Source of the DNA: Pholiota molesta
Taxonomy: Eukaryota; Basidiomycota; Agaricomycetes; Agaricales; Strophariaceae
Assembly: GCA_014925825.1 (NCBI GenBank)
Contig: JACGCK010000147.1
Span: 1-64,000 of the forward strand
Direction of reading: 5' to 3'
DNA length: 64,000 nt
The notes beneath the pieces are model-generated. The model was given only the letters and a program-made list of their open reading frames with translations, had not been told where the DNA came from and did no database searches. Position 1 is the first letter of the stretch, and each line of letters begins with the position of its first letter. A program made the translations under genes and the position numbers. Shown piece after piece: positions 1-12,335 of this stretch.

Positions 1-27
1 TGACGTGTTGTCGTTTTTGGCACGCAG

Positions 28-360
28 CGTACAAGCAGCCCCTGCTGTACAACCTCGCTGTCGGCAAGGAGCTCGTGAAGCAGGTCTACGTGAAGGAGGG
101 CCTGCACCCGCCCTCGTTCGCCACCGTGCGCGAGGTCTACGCGGACCTCGCCCACCAGCTCCGCTCGCCCGGGTACATCTCCGGCCTCCTGAGGAGCGGC
201 GAAGTCGGACGGATTGGGGTGTATGGGCTGCAGGCGTATGGGCTCTTCAAGGTGCGTTCTTGGTTTCGTCGTGATGAAGAGGAGGGGCTGATTGGATTTG
301 GTATAGATTGGAGAGATGGTTGGACGGAGGAGCATTGTTGGATACAAGCTCGATGATTAG
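28..360 (+). CDS. ATP20: Mitochondrial ATP synthase subunit g, 3' part (5' end outside window)
   Basis: Subunit g is a small membrane protein of the F1Fo-ATP synthase Fo sector in the inner mitochondrial membrane. It helps hold the complex as dimers. The window opens in an intron whose acceptor ends at 27. Exon 28-251 encodes a segment with LLYNLAVGKELVKQVY and YISGLLRSGEVGRIGVYGLQ, typical of the family's C-terminal half. A phase-0 intron (GTGCGT at 252, acceptor AG at 305-306) leads to a last exon, 307-360, encoding IGEMVGRRSIVGYKLDD and a stop. This matches the expected IGE-x-x-GRR-x-x-VGY tail, so the 3' end is intact. The start codon and upstream exons lie outside the window. The symbol follows the yeast gene. 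Confidence 0.85.
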
Positions 361-3300
361 ACGGGATGTATAAGGCGCCCTTGAATGCATATATTCTTAG
401 ATGATCCTATGTTTTGGTATCGCAACACCACGCTCAGCATGGAGAATAGGCTCTGTCGCTTCTGTAACCGGCCGTCGACCTTTTCCGCCTCAGAGGCCGC
501 AAGGCTTACAAAGTCGTGTGCCACATCGCATCCCGTTGTCGTCTCCATTTGCGCCCTGAATATTCTCCGATCCAACGTTTAACTCAGTGATACTGGACTT
601 TGCTTCTGCTGTGTCTGTCTCTCTGTTGGAGTTCTTTGTCGCCTTCCCACTGACTCGAATCCTGGGACGCCTCTCATGTATTCGTAAGTACTCTTACGTG
701 CAAATGCTCAAGAAGATCCCGAAACCTTGGCTCAACGTTCGACTGTCGACATCTTGGGGATGTTATTCAATCATTGAGACTCGCTAACATCTCTTTCCGT
801 GCGTTTTCTACTCTGCTTGCTCTTCAATCCGAGAAACTAGCCCCGACTGCCTACCGGAATCGACGTGAGCTTCTTGCTTGCTATGCAGCAGCGAGCCTTG
901 GAGGGTCTCACTCAAGCTTCCTGGATTACTCTTGCGTGTTCGACCTATAATGCTTTCATCTTTACTCGCATCAAACTGAAATGATACCAGCAGACATCTT
1001 TCCAGACATCTTTGAAGTGGCTTCGCTGCGCTGTCCGTTTTCTAGGCCGCTTGCCCTGGACTCTGAAATATGAGTACCCTGTTTGAATTGTTTATTCCGT
1101 GAACGATGTCATTCTTGAACATCAAGCAGCTATTTTTCGTACGCTGAATACGGTTCTTGGCGGCATATCGGACTCGATGTGCTCTTTCTACTTCCTAAGT
1201 AGCCGCGCGCCTTGGAGGGCCGCGCTCAGGCTTCCTGGATTACTCTCGGGTGTGTGCCCTTTAATAAATTCTTTTCATACGCGCACTAAACTGAAACAGT
1301 ATGAGTAGACATATGCTTCCTCCAGCCCTCCCGGCGCCTGTTTCTTACACGTGGTGCGAGATATCCATCCCATGAAGGCTGCTAGGTGGAATTTTGATAA
1401 CGAGGGGCTCATATAGCGAAACTTGGTATGTGTTTCTTTGGACGTATCTGTTCGATTCTCTCACATTGTGCGGGTAGTGAATATATGATGTACATACTTC
1501 TGAAAGCGGACCGTCGAAAGGCGTATCTCTTCTAGTATTGCGTTATGGCTTATCGTGTGCTATGAAAGAATCCGTGAACGCTTGACGGCCTATAGGAACC
1601 GATGTTCGTTTCATTCTGGCTATACAGCTGCGAATCCGCTCACCGCGCTCTTCTCCGCCCGATTTGGTTTGCTCAGCTGCGCTGGTCGTCTGCTGGAGAT
1701 ATTTGTCGCCTTCCCGCTAATGCGAATTCTGGAACGCCTCATGGATTGGTAAGGATGACTAGCGTGCAAGGCTAATGTTCGACGTGTTGGAAGTAATACG
1801 ATCGATGAAGATGCTATCGTCGCTGTTTGCGCTGCGGTGGGCATCAGGAAATGTGCGGGAAACTGCGCGTGGTGACCGTGCGTGACCACAGGCGTTTGTG
1901 CGTGGTGTGCGTGGTCACGCCCGCCACGCACAGTCCTTTGTGCGTGGTGTGTGCGTGCGAGTGCGTGAGATGTGCGGGATTGCGTGTGGTGTGTGCGGGC
2001 AGGTCAGCGAACGTCCCGGTGCGCCTAGAAACAATATAGAGAGGATTTGCTTGCGGTGTAGACATCATATCGAGTTCTCGGACTAAGTCAAGACTTAGTG
2101 TATCGTGGCCATGGGTATTTGACATCCAGGTCGGCGATCCTTGCTTCTTCGTCTATAGGCTGATAATTGTCTTCCTAGGCTTACATTTACAATTTTCCGA
2201 AGTAGTTAGTATATGTAAGAATTGATTAAGATGAGTGCCATAAGTTTACTTGGCGCAGTTTTCGTGCACCGAACAAGTCCATCCGTGTGAGAAGTTGCCA
2301 TGTCGGTCCCAAACTCATAACGGACTTCGGCATAAAATTTTCGTATATAACAGATATATCCATAATACACGAGCTAGTTAAAACATGTTTCGTGACTTGA
2401 CATATAGCGAAGTACATCTACGAGGTAAAATCACGTTGTGATTGTAGTGAACCTGTACGTAGACTATGAATATCAAATAGTACATGGACCTTGTGCGCGG
2501 TTTTGGGCAATCTGGAACCTAAAATTCCCTTGCAGCTCTCTCTACTTCTTTCACGCTTGGGAATGGAAGTGAGCGCGATCACGGACGGATTCTCGACATA
2601 ATTTGGCCCGTGCTAAAGCGCTAAATGTTCATATAGGTTTCATAGAAATATAGGTAATAAACTCACGGACATATGGCATAATAATTCTTGGTATGCGAGA
2701 GCGTGCGCGGTGTGTGCGAGTCATGTGCGAGGATGTGCGTGGCGTGTGCGAGAATGTGCGGGGTATGTGCGCGGCGTGCGGGGTGTGTGCGGGGTGTGTG
2801 CGTGGTTGCGCGGGAGTGCGCGGGTAGTGTGCGTGGTCGCGCGGGCGCCAAGCCAACCCGCACAAAAGACTGCGCGTGGCATGTGCGTGGCTGGTCACAA
2901 CAGAGATGTCACTCGGTCATAAACAGTTTTTCTATACTCTATATATCTTTCAATATGTAATTATCTAATCTATAGGGTCAAGAAAGATGTCCCGCACATT
3001 TCGTGCACTCATCTTTCAATCGTATCAAGGCTTCCAGTGTGTTCGGCAAATCCGGCAGCCGGTCAGTCTGTGTCAGTTATTTTTCGGGCTTACAACGCAA
3101 GAATCGCTCGGGCCTCAAAGAATTCTTACATGTATGAGCTCTGTATACTACTTGAAATATATTCATGGTGTATTCGAAGGAAACTGGTGGTCGTGGAAAG
3201 CATACATGTAGCAGGTACACCATTGTGCCGTTCTTTGCCGGTGCGTGTTATGATGCGTGACAGATATGTCACCGGTCAGTCATCTTCCTCCTTTGCACAT

Positions 3301-4480
3301 TCCTCAATAAGAACAGTTGGGCCACAAGACTTTTTGACGCAAATAAATTTAATATAGTAGTAAAAGCGTTAGAGTACTGTAATAGAAGGAGCTGAGTGGT
3401 AGTAGAAAGGTGTATGTGTAGAGTTAGCCAGAATCATATTTTTGGTGTATGTGACCAATATGTCACTCTCACATCAATAACCGACCCCGCACAAACGCCT
3501 GATCTCAATCCCGCACAACCACGCACACCACGCACAGGCACGCACAGGCACGCACATTTACCCTGTCCCCGCTGCGGTGTGTTGTTTTCTACGTTGCTTG
3601 CTCTTGATTCTGAAATATCAGCTCCCAACTGCCTAGCGGAATCGACATTCGCTTCTTTCTGGCTATGTAACCGCGAGCCTGAAGGGGCTCTCTCTGGCTT
3701 CCTGGGTTAATCTTCTGTGTTCGACCTAGCATGATTTTCTTCTATACTCGTACTAACTGGAATAATTTGAGCAGGCGGATGGTGTTTCCAGACATCTTGA
3801 AAAGTGTCGTTTGCTGCGCTGTGCGTTTTCTTGGCCGCTAGCCCTTGACTCTGAAATACGAGTACCCTTTTGATTTGTTTATTCCAAGGACGAAGTGCCT
3901 CACGAACACGAGAAACTGTTTTCTCGTGAGCTGCAAACGGCTCTCAACGGCCTATGAGACTCAGTGTTCTCTTCTTTCTCGCTATGTCGCCGCGAGCCTT
4001 AGAGGACGGCCAGGACCACACTCAGGCTTTCTGGTTTACTCTTCTATGTGCGCCCTTTTATGATTTCTTCCTACTCGCATTAAGCTGAAACAGCACGAGC
4101 AGATGCTTCCTCCGGCCCTCTCTCACCGCGCTCTGCTAAGCCCGCGACGGTTGCACTGCAGCGGTGGTAGTGTGCGGCTGGCCGAGGCCATGAAATGTGT
4201 TCCAAGCCCTAAAGATGCGAACGCTTTATAGACAGAGGCGACGGCTCTCGTTTTTTACCGCGTGGTGCAAGATATTCGACCCATGAACCCTGCGAGGTGG
4301 ATGATGACGAGCGGCTTGTATGGCGAGACTTGGTATGTATTTCTTTGCATGAATCTATTCATTCTCTCACATTGTGCGGTTAGTGAATATGTGATGTACT
4401 GCTGAAAGCGGACAGTGAAAGTCATATATCTTCTAATACTCCATCACGGCGTATCGCATTTTGCGAAGGAATCCGCGAAC
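361..4480. repeat. Degenerate direct-repeat block between subunit g and the peroxidase
   Basis: No gene can be supported here. Blocks recur in direct orientation: about 800-1000 resembles 3580-3776, 1020-1105 resembles 3805-3895, and 1318-1520 resembles 4250-4420. A further pair at 615-690 and 1675-1750 shares GTCGCCTTCCC and a following GCGAATnCTGG(G/A)ACGCCTC. The copies carry many substitutions and small indels and look old. All short open frames are interrupted. A younger element (1839-3570) splits the block. Confidence 0.6.
1839..3570. mobile_element. Non-autonomous hAT-like element with GTGCG-rich ends, copy 1 (1,732 bp)
   Basis: The element is flanked by an 8-bp direct repeat GCTGCGGT at 1831-1838 and 3571-3578. 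Its ends are imperfect inverted repeats: the left end reads GGGCATCAGGAAATGTGCG, and the right end read inward reads GGGGACAGGGTAAATGTGCG. The left subterminal region (about 1855-2010) and a middle block (about 2690-2860) are packed with GTGCG. The right end (3485-3557) carries the complement CGCAC. Removing the element and one target copy restores a sequence matching the related repeat at 1008-1060, which supports a true insertion. An 8-bp target duplication is typical of hAT transposons. No transposase frame is visible, so mobility in trans is inferred. A sibling lies at 44522-46264. Confidence 0.75.
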
Positions 4481-4731
4481 GTCGGGACCTCGTTGACCAC
4501 ATATCAGGAACCGTTGCGACCTCACGTGGGCATTTCACGCTTTGACGCGCATTCAATTTCCCTTCAATTTCCTTGGCATCCAGCCCTTGTTCGCGGAGAT
4601 CGTTCCCCGCTTATGGGGAGGTATTTTAGGGCTGCTGCAAATCTTTCAATCCTCAGACACTTATCCCGACGCTCGGAAAGAAAGAGTGATTGCTCTGCCC
4701 TTTTCATCCATACGTCGATCTCTGCTCGCCG

Positions 4732-6981
4732 ATGCGTCAACCACTTCCGCTCCTCACCGCCTGCCTGGTGCTGGTCTCCGCCAACCTCGCGCGTGGGTAC
4801 CAGTGGCCGTCGCCGCAGTACGAGGCGCTGGAGAGCTTCCTGTGGGAGGGCGGCGACAGCCGCGTCGGAAATGAGATCTCAATTCTGGTGGCTGACTGTA
4901 GGACGCGCGGCGACCCCCTGAGCAGTGTTGGTGCACAGTGGCTTCGTTTTGTGAGCGCGTTTTTGCGCATGATATATATATGGGATTGGAGCTGATTGCA
5001 TCGTGGGGTGTTTAGGCGTATCATGATATGGCGACGCATAATATTACGGATGGGACGGGTGGGCTCGATGCGTCGATATTCTATGAGCTGGACAGGCCGG
5101 AGGTACGCGTCATGCAGTCGATGTCTATTGTGAAAAGAGATTGACACGAATGCTACACCCGCAGAATGTGGGGACCGGCCAGGCGCTGACGGCCGCGGAC
5201 TTCTTTGGGTCCGCCACGAAATACGTCTCGCGTGAGTCCCTCGCACATCCATATCAAACCATGCGCTCATCCAGTTCGCCAGGCGCCGACATCATCGCCT
5301 TCGGAGCGACCTGGTCCATCGCCGCATGCGGCGGGCCCGTGCTCAAATTCCGAGGCGGGCGCAAAGACGCTGTGGGCCCCGGCCTGCCTGGCGTGCCCGA
5401 GCCGAACCAGACGCTGACGACGCACGTGGAGAAGTTCCGCCTGCAGGGGTTCAACGCGACGGAGATGATCCAGCTCGTCGCGTGCGGGCACACGATTGGC
5501 GGTGTACGAAGCGTTGACTTCCCGGAGGTCGTAAAGGCCAATGCGTCGGCAGCGAGTGGGGTGGCGCTGGCGAATTTCGATACGACGCCGCAGTTTGATA
5601 CTGCTATGTGAGTGCGCCTTGCGCTTGGCTTTTTGTTTCGCGTTGGCGTGCGACTAGAAGCTGATTTGGCTGGTTGGGCAGAATTACGGAGTACTTGGAT
5701 GGGACGACGCAGAATCCACTCGTGGTACCGGCGTCGAATGTCAGCTTTGCCTCAGATCTGAGAATATTTTCAAGCGATGGGAATGTAACGATGAAAAGGT
5801 AAGTATCTCTCCCTTTTGCGTCGTATCCTTGATCTAATGCATTTGATAGTCTTGCTTCGCCGACGTCATTCGCAGATACATGCGCGACGATGATAGAGCG
5901 CATGCTGAACACTGTACCCTCCGATACGCAACTGACTGAAGAGATTGAGCTGCTCCCCGTCAAAGTCAGAGAAGCCTTCATCACCATCGTCAATTCGCAG
6001 CTCTTATTTATAACATCCTTGCGCGTAAGTGTCATATTCCTCCCTACTGCATACGAATGATTTACATTTGCAATATAAGCTCTCTCGTCCAGCGGATAAA
6101 CCTATTCCCCAAGGCCGTACCATCAATTTATTCTGGTGCGATCGAAGGGGCAAGTTCCAGGACTGCGCTGGAGGTTCCGCAAATGTGGCATCAAACTTCA
6201 CCGCGACGGGCCCTCTGGTTTCCTCGCCTCTTCTCGTGCCTGCGAATATTGCGCTGGATAGCTACGGCATTGCCGTGCCTATAACCGCGAATCAGTCCAT
6301 AGGGAAGTTCTGGTTTGTGCTTGATGAGCATGACGGTTCGGGTCCGCAGACGCTCGATAACGGTGGCGATGGGTATCTTTTCCCGCAAGATGGAGTGATC
6401 TCTGTATATGAACTCGGGTCGAACACGGCCATTGGCGGGTCTCGGCAAAACTTTACCTTTGTGACTGGGGTACGCCTTCTGCGCTAGATATTGACATATG
6501 ACCGATATCGCATTACTGACGCTATTACGAATAGATCCGCACTGATATCGAGGTCACTAATGCCACCATGTTGGGCTACACCTCTGAAAACTACCCTAAC
6601 GCGCTAAACTACACCGTCCCACTGCAGCACAACAAGACAGGCGTGCTCGTCGACGGTTACGCATACTACTTCGGTAGCATCGTGGATTCGGGGCGTTCGC
6701 TGACGCTAGACCTGGTGGTGCTGGGGAGCAACAATGCCACATACGTGGCGGACTATATCAAAGCCAACATTGCTGGGCCAGGTGCGATCTTGGTCCCATC
6801 TGTGGCTCCAGTTTCAGTGACTACGCTGGCTTCGATACCCAGTGGCCTTACCTCGACCACAGCGCCTACGGCGACCCCCCAATCACAAAAAGCATCCTCT
6901 GCATTGATCGCCTCTGCCGGGGCTGCAAGTTGGATGGTGATTATAGGAGCAGTCATGTTACAATGTCTAGATAACATGTAG
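4732..6981 (+). CDS. Secreted plant-type heme peroxidase with probable GPI anchor
   Basis: The protein has 608 residues from eight exons: 4732-4950, 5016-5102, 5165-5231, 5283-5607, 5682-5798, 5850-6024, 6080-6469 and 6535-6981. All junctions are GT-AG and the total is a multiple of three. The start was chosen because a signal peptide (MRQPLPLLTACLVLV) follows directly. The distal site reads R72-F-A-Y-H76-D, the catalytic Arg/His arrangement of plant-type peroxidases. The proximal heme-binding His is about residue 194 in LVACGHTIGG. After the peroxidase fold comes a Ser/Thr-rich stretch and a hydrophobic C-terminus (ASSALIASAGAASWMVIIGA), which suggests a GPI-anchor signal. The family uses hydrogen peroxide to oxidise small substrates. 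I do not see the manganese site or surface Trp needed to call a ligninolytic type. It is probably one of the hybrid or atypical fungal peroxidases at the cell surface. Confidence 0.85.
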
Positions 6982-7914
6982 GGTGTTTGCGTAATAATAA
7001 TTGTCATTGACTTATCCTAAACCTTGTAATGTGGACAAAGGGCCTGCTGTCTTTGATTCCCACTACCCATTCCCTGCTAATACGTCTGTTCATTGGTCAC
7101 AGCTGCCTACTCCGTGGATGCTATAACGCTGCCATCGCCTCATCCGTCATCTGTCGATCGTCCCTATGAGTTGTTGATTTTTTTTGGTATTTCGCTGAAC
7201 CGCTGATGTGGAATCCGGAAGCTGGTCGGAGGACTGGGTGTCAATTTTTACTACTGGCAGTAAAAGTGCATATGGGAAGCCGAAATGATTATCTTTGGGA
7301 CAGCCGCCATGGACAGCGGTGGTATTTGGGTGGTACTTGTGCGTTTCTCCGGCCCGAGGTTCCCATTTGGTTCCCATGCTCGCTTCCCGATGTATTAACA
7401 CTTTCATCGATAACTGCCACCACACGCTCTACCCATCTCCACCTCTATCAATGCTGCTCTACTACATATATGTCTTTCTATTTTGCAAAGCTTGCCCAAG
7501 TCATGATCCATTTGTTTATAGAGAGGCTGGCTACAGGTCTAACCAGCTTGAAATTGCTTGCTCGTATCGCTCCCTCCGTCAACCCTCTACCGACCATCAT
7601 CGATAGAATCTTACGGCTTCTCAAGGCGCCAGCCGATATATAGTACGAATTGTCCGCGTACAAATTTTCACTCATTATGTTAATCACACTTCTTTCCAGC
7701 TGTCGACACAATCTAGAAATATACAAAATACGCCCAACGCTTTCGCGGTATGATACGTCGCTACAGTTTCTATATTACCCAAACAAACCCCGTCGACCAT
7801 CCACTTACATTCCCTTGTCCATCGACGGCAGATGATATCCCTCGGCGCTTCATCAAATCTTCGACGCCGACTAATGGTTATCCTCTCTTGTCGCCTCTCT
7901 CAAGTAGGTCCCTT
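6982..7914. other. Intergenic, convergent 3' ends; nothing recognised
   Basis: This lies between the stop of the peroxidase (+) and the stop of the unknown gene on the - strand. It is AT-richer than its neighbours. Short open frames at 7206-7643 (+) and 7478-7726 (-) have no recognisable domain or consistent splicing. It most likely holds both 3' untranslated regions. Confidence 0.4.
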
Positions 7915-9678
7915 TTATGGGTAGTGTAGCGGGCAAAAACATCGCCTGTGAGAATCCGTGGCATCCACCGGCTCTGCTGTAGTTGAAGGACCAACACAGC
8001 TCGTTGTAACGGGTCGGCAGAGCGGATCAGCCCCATCGCGTGAGTGACTTGATTTTCGCGGCTTCCTCTTGCGTTGCTTCTCCGCGTTCTTCGCCAGTCG
8101 GGTCTGTCGCCTGTCTGGATTCCTGTATCGATGTCCAAAACGTTAGATGATCCCGTCAAAAGGAGTTCGAAACCGAGATATACCTTTGCCTCGGTGTCGC
8201 CTGAGAATCTTCATTCTCAATGACTTCGTCCGAGCTGCGCATTTTGCTGGCTCTGGCGGCCAGGTAAATTTCAACTGTCTCACGTGTCGAGTACCTTATG
8301 CCAGAAGATGTCGACACTGTTCGCTCCGGAATGGATTCCTTCATTGGTGCTAGTATTATCGCGGGAATAGGCTCTGTCCCCAGATGCATCAGCTGCATTC
8401 TGGATCAACTAGAACTTTTCCCAACTTACCGATATACCGTGTTCGATGACTCAGTTCTCGGCCACCTGATGATTCATTTGTAGGTGCGCACGCCATCAGG
8501 ACACGAAGATCACTAGACGTATCAAGATGGTATCCTTCGATATTCGAGATGGGCGGATGAGGCGATACCAGGTTATGGCCAGTCATCGACATCCGCGAAT
8601 CGATTGGTATATCGGCGGCCATATCATGACGATCGAGGTTGTAAGCAGCACTACCCGACATCGTTACTATCGCGTAAGAGGTGAGTTATGTTCACGTTCC
8701 GAATCCAATCAGTTAATCAAGTACCTGGCAATATATCCTCGAAACTTTCAGGCCGACCACCATCCACCACTGGACGTTGATATTGGGTGCTCATTTCACC
8801 TTGTGGATGGGTCTCTGGTGATATTTGAAAGCCCGCGGAATGCGAACGAGGATAGGGCAAAGGCGAGCCTTTGCGTGGTCAAAACGTAAGCGATATGCAA
8901 TGGATAACTGAGGTATCGACTCACGATGCTGAGGTTTCCTAAGCGCTTCTTGGAGCTTCGCCCTCCGCTCGGAGGTGAACCACATATCGCCAGTTGCGGG
9001 CTCGCGTCCTGGAGGTACGTGGATATTCTGTGACTCTGCATAACCATCACATTAGGAATGGCCGTACAACGTTCTAACTGAGATCACGTACCCGCTGGAG
9101 CCCATGGATACGCAGGGGCTGTTATCTCTGGCTCCTGAAACATGCGGCGACCCATGGTTTGTGGAGGCGGCGCAGGGTACCACGATGCGTTGCTGGTGAA
9201 GGTATGGGCATATTGCGCCGTGTATTCGCTTGTGCCTTCTGACTGTGCGTTCGCGGGTAGTTCTCCAAATGTCGACGTGGCGGCGTGACCGAAGAACATA
9301 GGATTGTTATTATGTGGATAGGATGTGCCGACATTTAACGGAATCGATGGTGTCACGTCCCACTGTAGCAGGGGTAGGCTACCTAGCAAGCGTAGAAGGG
9401 CAAAGCATTCGTGAGCTCGGACGATTCTCTCGTTAAAAAAAGACGACATTACTCTCGGGCCTGGGGAAGGGTTGCCACTCCGTTGGTGCCTCTGTTGAAT
9501 AAATACATGAACATGAATGATCATGAGATTCACTTCCCGGAGAAAATAAGAACATACGTGGAGCCTGTACGCTGGCAGGTAGCGCAAAATCTATGTACTG
9601 GTTTGCTATAAAAGTATCTTGCGCATTGAAAACGTCGCGATCAAGAGCATCGTGCTGAGAAGAATATGGGAATGACAT
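7915..9678 (-). CDS. Unknown protein with basic, Lys/Arg-rich C-terminal segment
   Basis: I do not recognise the family. A gene model on the minus strand can be joined in frame across several GT-AG introns from ATG 9678 (MSFPYSSQHDALDRDVF) to TAA 7915-7917. The product is roughly 400 residues. The N-terminal part is rich in Pro, Ser, Gln and Asn and includes ASWYPAPPPQTMGRRMF. The middle holds GDMWFTSERRAKLQEALRK. The C-terminal part has RRQTRLAKNAEKQRKRKPRK, a strongly basic stretch that could be a nuclear-localisation or DNA-binding segment. The layout, disordered Pro/Gln/Ser-rich regions plus a basic patch, would suit a nuclear regulator, but no known DNA-binding fold is evident. One alternative splice choice near 8400-8440 would add or drop a few residues. 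The shared frame over so many exons makes a real gene likely. Confidence 0.6.
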
Positions 9679-11149
9679 TACAAAAAGATTCGTTTGCGTT
9701 GCTTTATTTCGAATGGAGAGCAAGTAATGATTAGTCCTACTGATGCTACAGCGCCCTTTAAATGCGCTGGCATAGCTTGCACGTTTTCAGAATTGCCACT
9801 CGCAGTGTAATTGACTCGATGCTGTATTTTAGAACGGATCCTCTGGTCATTATTTCCTTATATGGGTATTGACTGGTGATTTAGAATAACCCCTTACTTT
9901 TGGTAGTCGCAATTAGCGCAATTTCCGAGATAAATTAAGCAAAGAGACCCCAGAAAGGAAGGACTAGGAATCCGGGTTGAGGTTACTCACCACTGCCACT
10001 CTGGAACTGCACAGCGCATGTCATAAGATGCCATAGACGATGGAGTTTAAGTATGAGAGCTCCGTTTGAGCTCCGTCCTGTTTCCACTTCGAATGAATAT
10101 TTCCCATGTACTTACTAAGATGGCCATGCGACATGCGATATCACAGGCGTCGAGAAGCCTCCAGGCCGCAGCCTTCGAACAGTGTCCTGGATGCATTGCC
10201 GATGTCGATGAGCGTGAATGTAAGCTCCGGCCCGGAGTTGTTTGTCGTTTCCCTCGGTTTCCCGCTCGGTTTCCCCTCTACATCCTGGATACGCTGCGCG
10301 TTGTCTCTGTCCAGACCTGAATTCCTGTTCAGCTTCAACCCAAAGCTTTCTTATGACTACATGAAATCGAACATCGTCATAGATCTGCCACCATCTAGAC
10401 TCCAGCCAATGCTTTCATCACAACACGAAGATAGCAATGACCTGCCATGATATTCCAACTAAATCAATCCATCCCCTTCATCATTGTCGTATTTGGCTTC
10501 TATCGGTGCTTAGCCAGTCTCTGACCCTCTGACGTGGCATGCCATGAGCGCGGTAGTTACCCTTTCAATCGTCCTCGCATCCTGATCTATCTCTAGCTTA
10601 TGTGTAATCTTTGCAGAACCGTTCTCTGGGGTCGTTGGGATGGTCTCTCAGGACGAACGGTGACGGAGATATCAATTCACGAATTCTGTCGCCGTTGTAG
10701 AACCAGCGCCGTCCATCTAAAGCGAATCCGTGGTGCCTCTTGCCTTATCCTCTTGCGTACCCATATTCCTGCGCCCATCGTGCATCGTGGCTAGCACCTT
10801 TCTTCTTCCTTCCTATGGATACATCTGCGCCATCAGGTAGCCGCCTCAAGAGGAGGAGTACCCTATAATTTATGTACCATGTACAAATCTACTACCCTAT
10901 CCATGTTTATCCCATGTATCATTTTTATTCATCTTGTATGTATTCGTTGTATTGTGTGTAAGAATCTATAACCAGATTCTACCATGTCACATCTTTCCAC
11001 CTGTACCATGAAATGAGAATTAAACTGAGCGGACGAGCACTTTATTGTAATTTGCGAATCATACAGGACATCCCTGGACATCCTCACTCGTAAACAAGAT
11101 CCAAAATAGCCTATAATATTACTTTCTAGTTGGAATATGATTCTATTTG
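9679..11149. other. Long intergenic stretch; no gene supported
   Basis: Upstream of the minus-strand gene starting at 9678 this probably begins with its promoter. Open frames at 10106-10450 (+) and 10141-10338 (-) have no recognisable motif and no convincing splice partners. The part from about 10850 is AT-rich and leads into the first copy of the A-B-C repeat unit. Confidence 0.35.
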
Positions 11150-12335
11150 TACCATATAATACATGTAAGACGACTGCTCGTAAGAGAAATTATGTCGTCG
11201 ATGCCCTTGGATAAGAGGAGGCGACACGAAAAGCGAAAGTCATACATCTGAGTTTAGCTAGAAGAGCATGCGAAGAGGCTCGCCGCGACTCGCCGGAAGC
11301 CAGAATTTATGGTGTTCGCCTCCTCTTGTAGTAAGCGCTGAACGACATTTCAAACATGGCATCAAGAAGTCAAAAAAATGATGTGGGATCGAGTGGGGAA
11401 GGGAGGAAGGAGAACTTCAGGACGCATCCGTGGTACCGTCGACCCTGTTGCCCGGCGCTCTCGGCCGAAGAGGTGCGCGAACCATTTATCTGCGTCGCAG
11501 TCACCAGCACGAGTAGACCTGCTCAAAAATCAACGAACATGCAGCCTATGAAATGTGACGAGTTCTCGCATATGGATCAGCGTCAGAAGTGAGGGCAAAA
11601 CCATCACTGCCATAGATCCTCGATGAAACCAGTCCACACGCATAAGAGAGCCTGAGAGGAGAGACAGCCTGTGGCTATGACCGGAATGAAATTTGACATG
11701 GCTAGCAGACACCGCAAAGAGCGCAGTTCTGACAAATATCACGAGCGAGAATGAATTCTCCGTGCATCCCATGCCAAATGTGCGCATTGGATTCTATCTC
11801 ATCCTCACAGACACGAGTTCGCGTGAAGAGTGGGGGCGGATCTCGTCGGGAAAGAAAGAAGCCCATGGATGAGGTGAAGGGAAAGAAAGGTACGAAGGGC
11901 TTAGCGCTTAACGGTCACCAGGTATGCTCATGCCCACCACAGTGGCATTTGGCCAATTGGACCGCATAATTGGGCAGAAAAGCTCGACAGGGAGCATTCA
12001 TCGGTGTTCTGGCTGGCTGGTTCATCGAGTTAGATCTACACTGGTGATTGATCTGTGTCGTTCAGAGTAGTTCAGCCAACTGGGAAGACAAAGGACACAA
12101 TGCGGACCTTGGACTGGTTCCGCCAAGACTTCGGCTTGACCACATACGTTTAAGCAGCCCACACTGCTACCCAGGGGTATACGCTGGTCAGTCTGAGTGG
12201 TAGCCAGTCGATGGAGGTCAAGGGGAGAGCAGTAGTTATCGATGCATCGATGATAGAGCGGCAGAACACGTGAAGCTCGGACCGCAGGGCCGCTACGGCG
12301 CCGGATAATCTCGGTCCCAACAGTATCCATAAGAT
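11150..12335 (+). repeat. A-B-C repeat unit 1
   Basis: This is the first complete copy. Module A lies at 11210-11330, with outer arms ATAAGAGGAGGCGA and TCGCCTCCTCTTGT and an inner GAGC/GCTC hairpin. Module B lies near 11738-11790 with GAGAAT-GA-ATTCTC. Module C lies at 12250-12310 and holds GTGAAGCTCGGACCGC. The stretch 11355-12320 aligns base for base, with scattered changes, to unit 4 at 33070-34045. Open frames inside are short and not shared between copies, so the unit looks non-coding. Confidence 0.65.

Noticed and set aside
252..360. Reading straight through from the subunit g exon to a stop at 357
   Set aside because: GTGCGT at 252 and AG at 305-306 give the family's conserved IGE..GRR..VGY ending instead.
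1820..3570. GTGCG arrays as telomere-like or CRISPR-like repeats
   Set aside because: The units are irregular, occur inside an element with target duplications, and have no uniform spacers.
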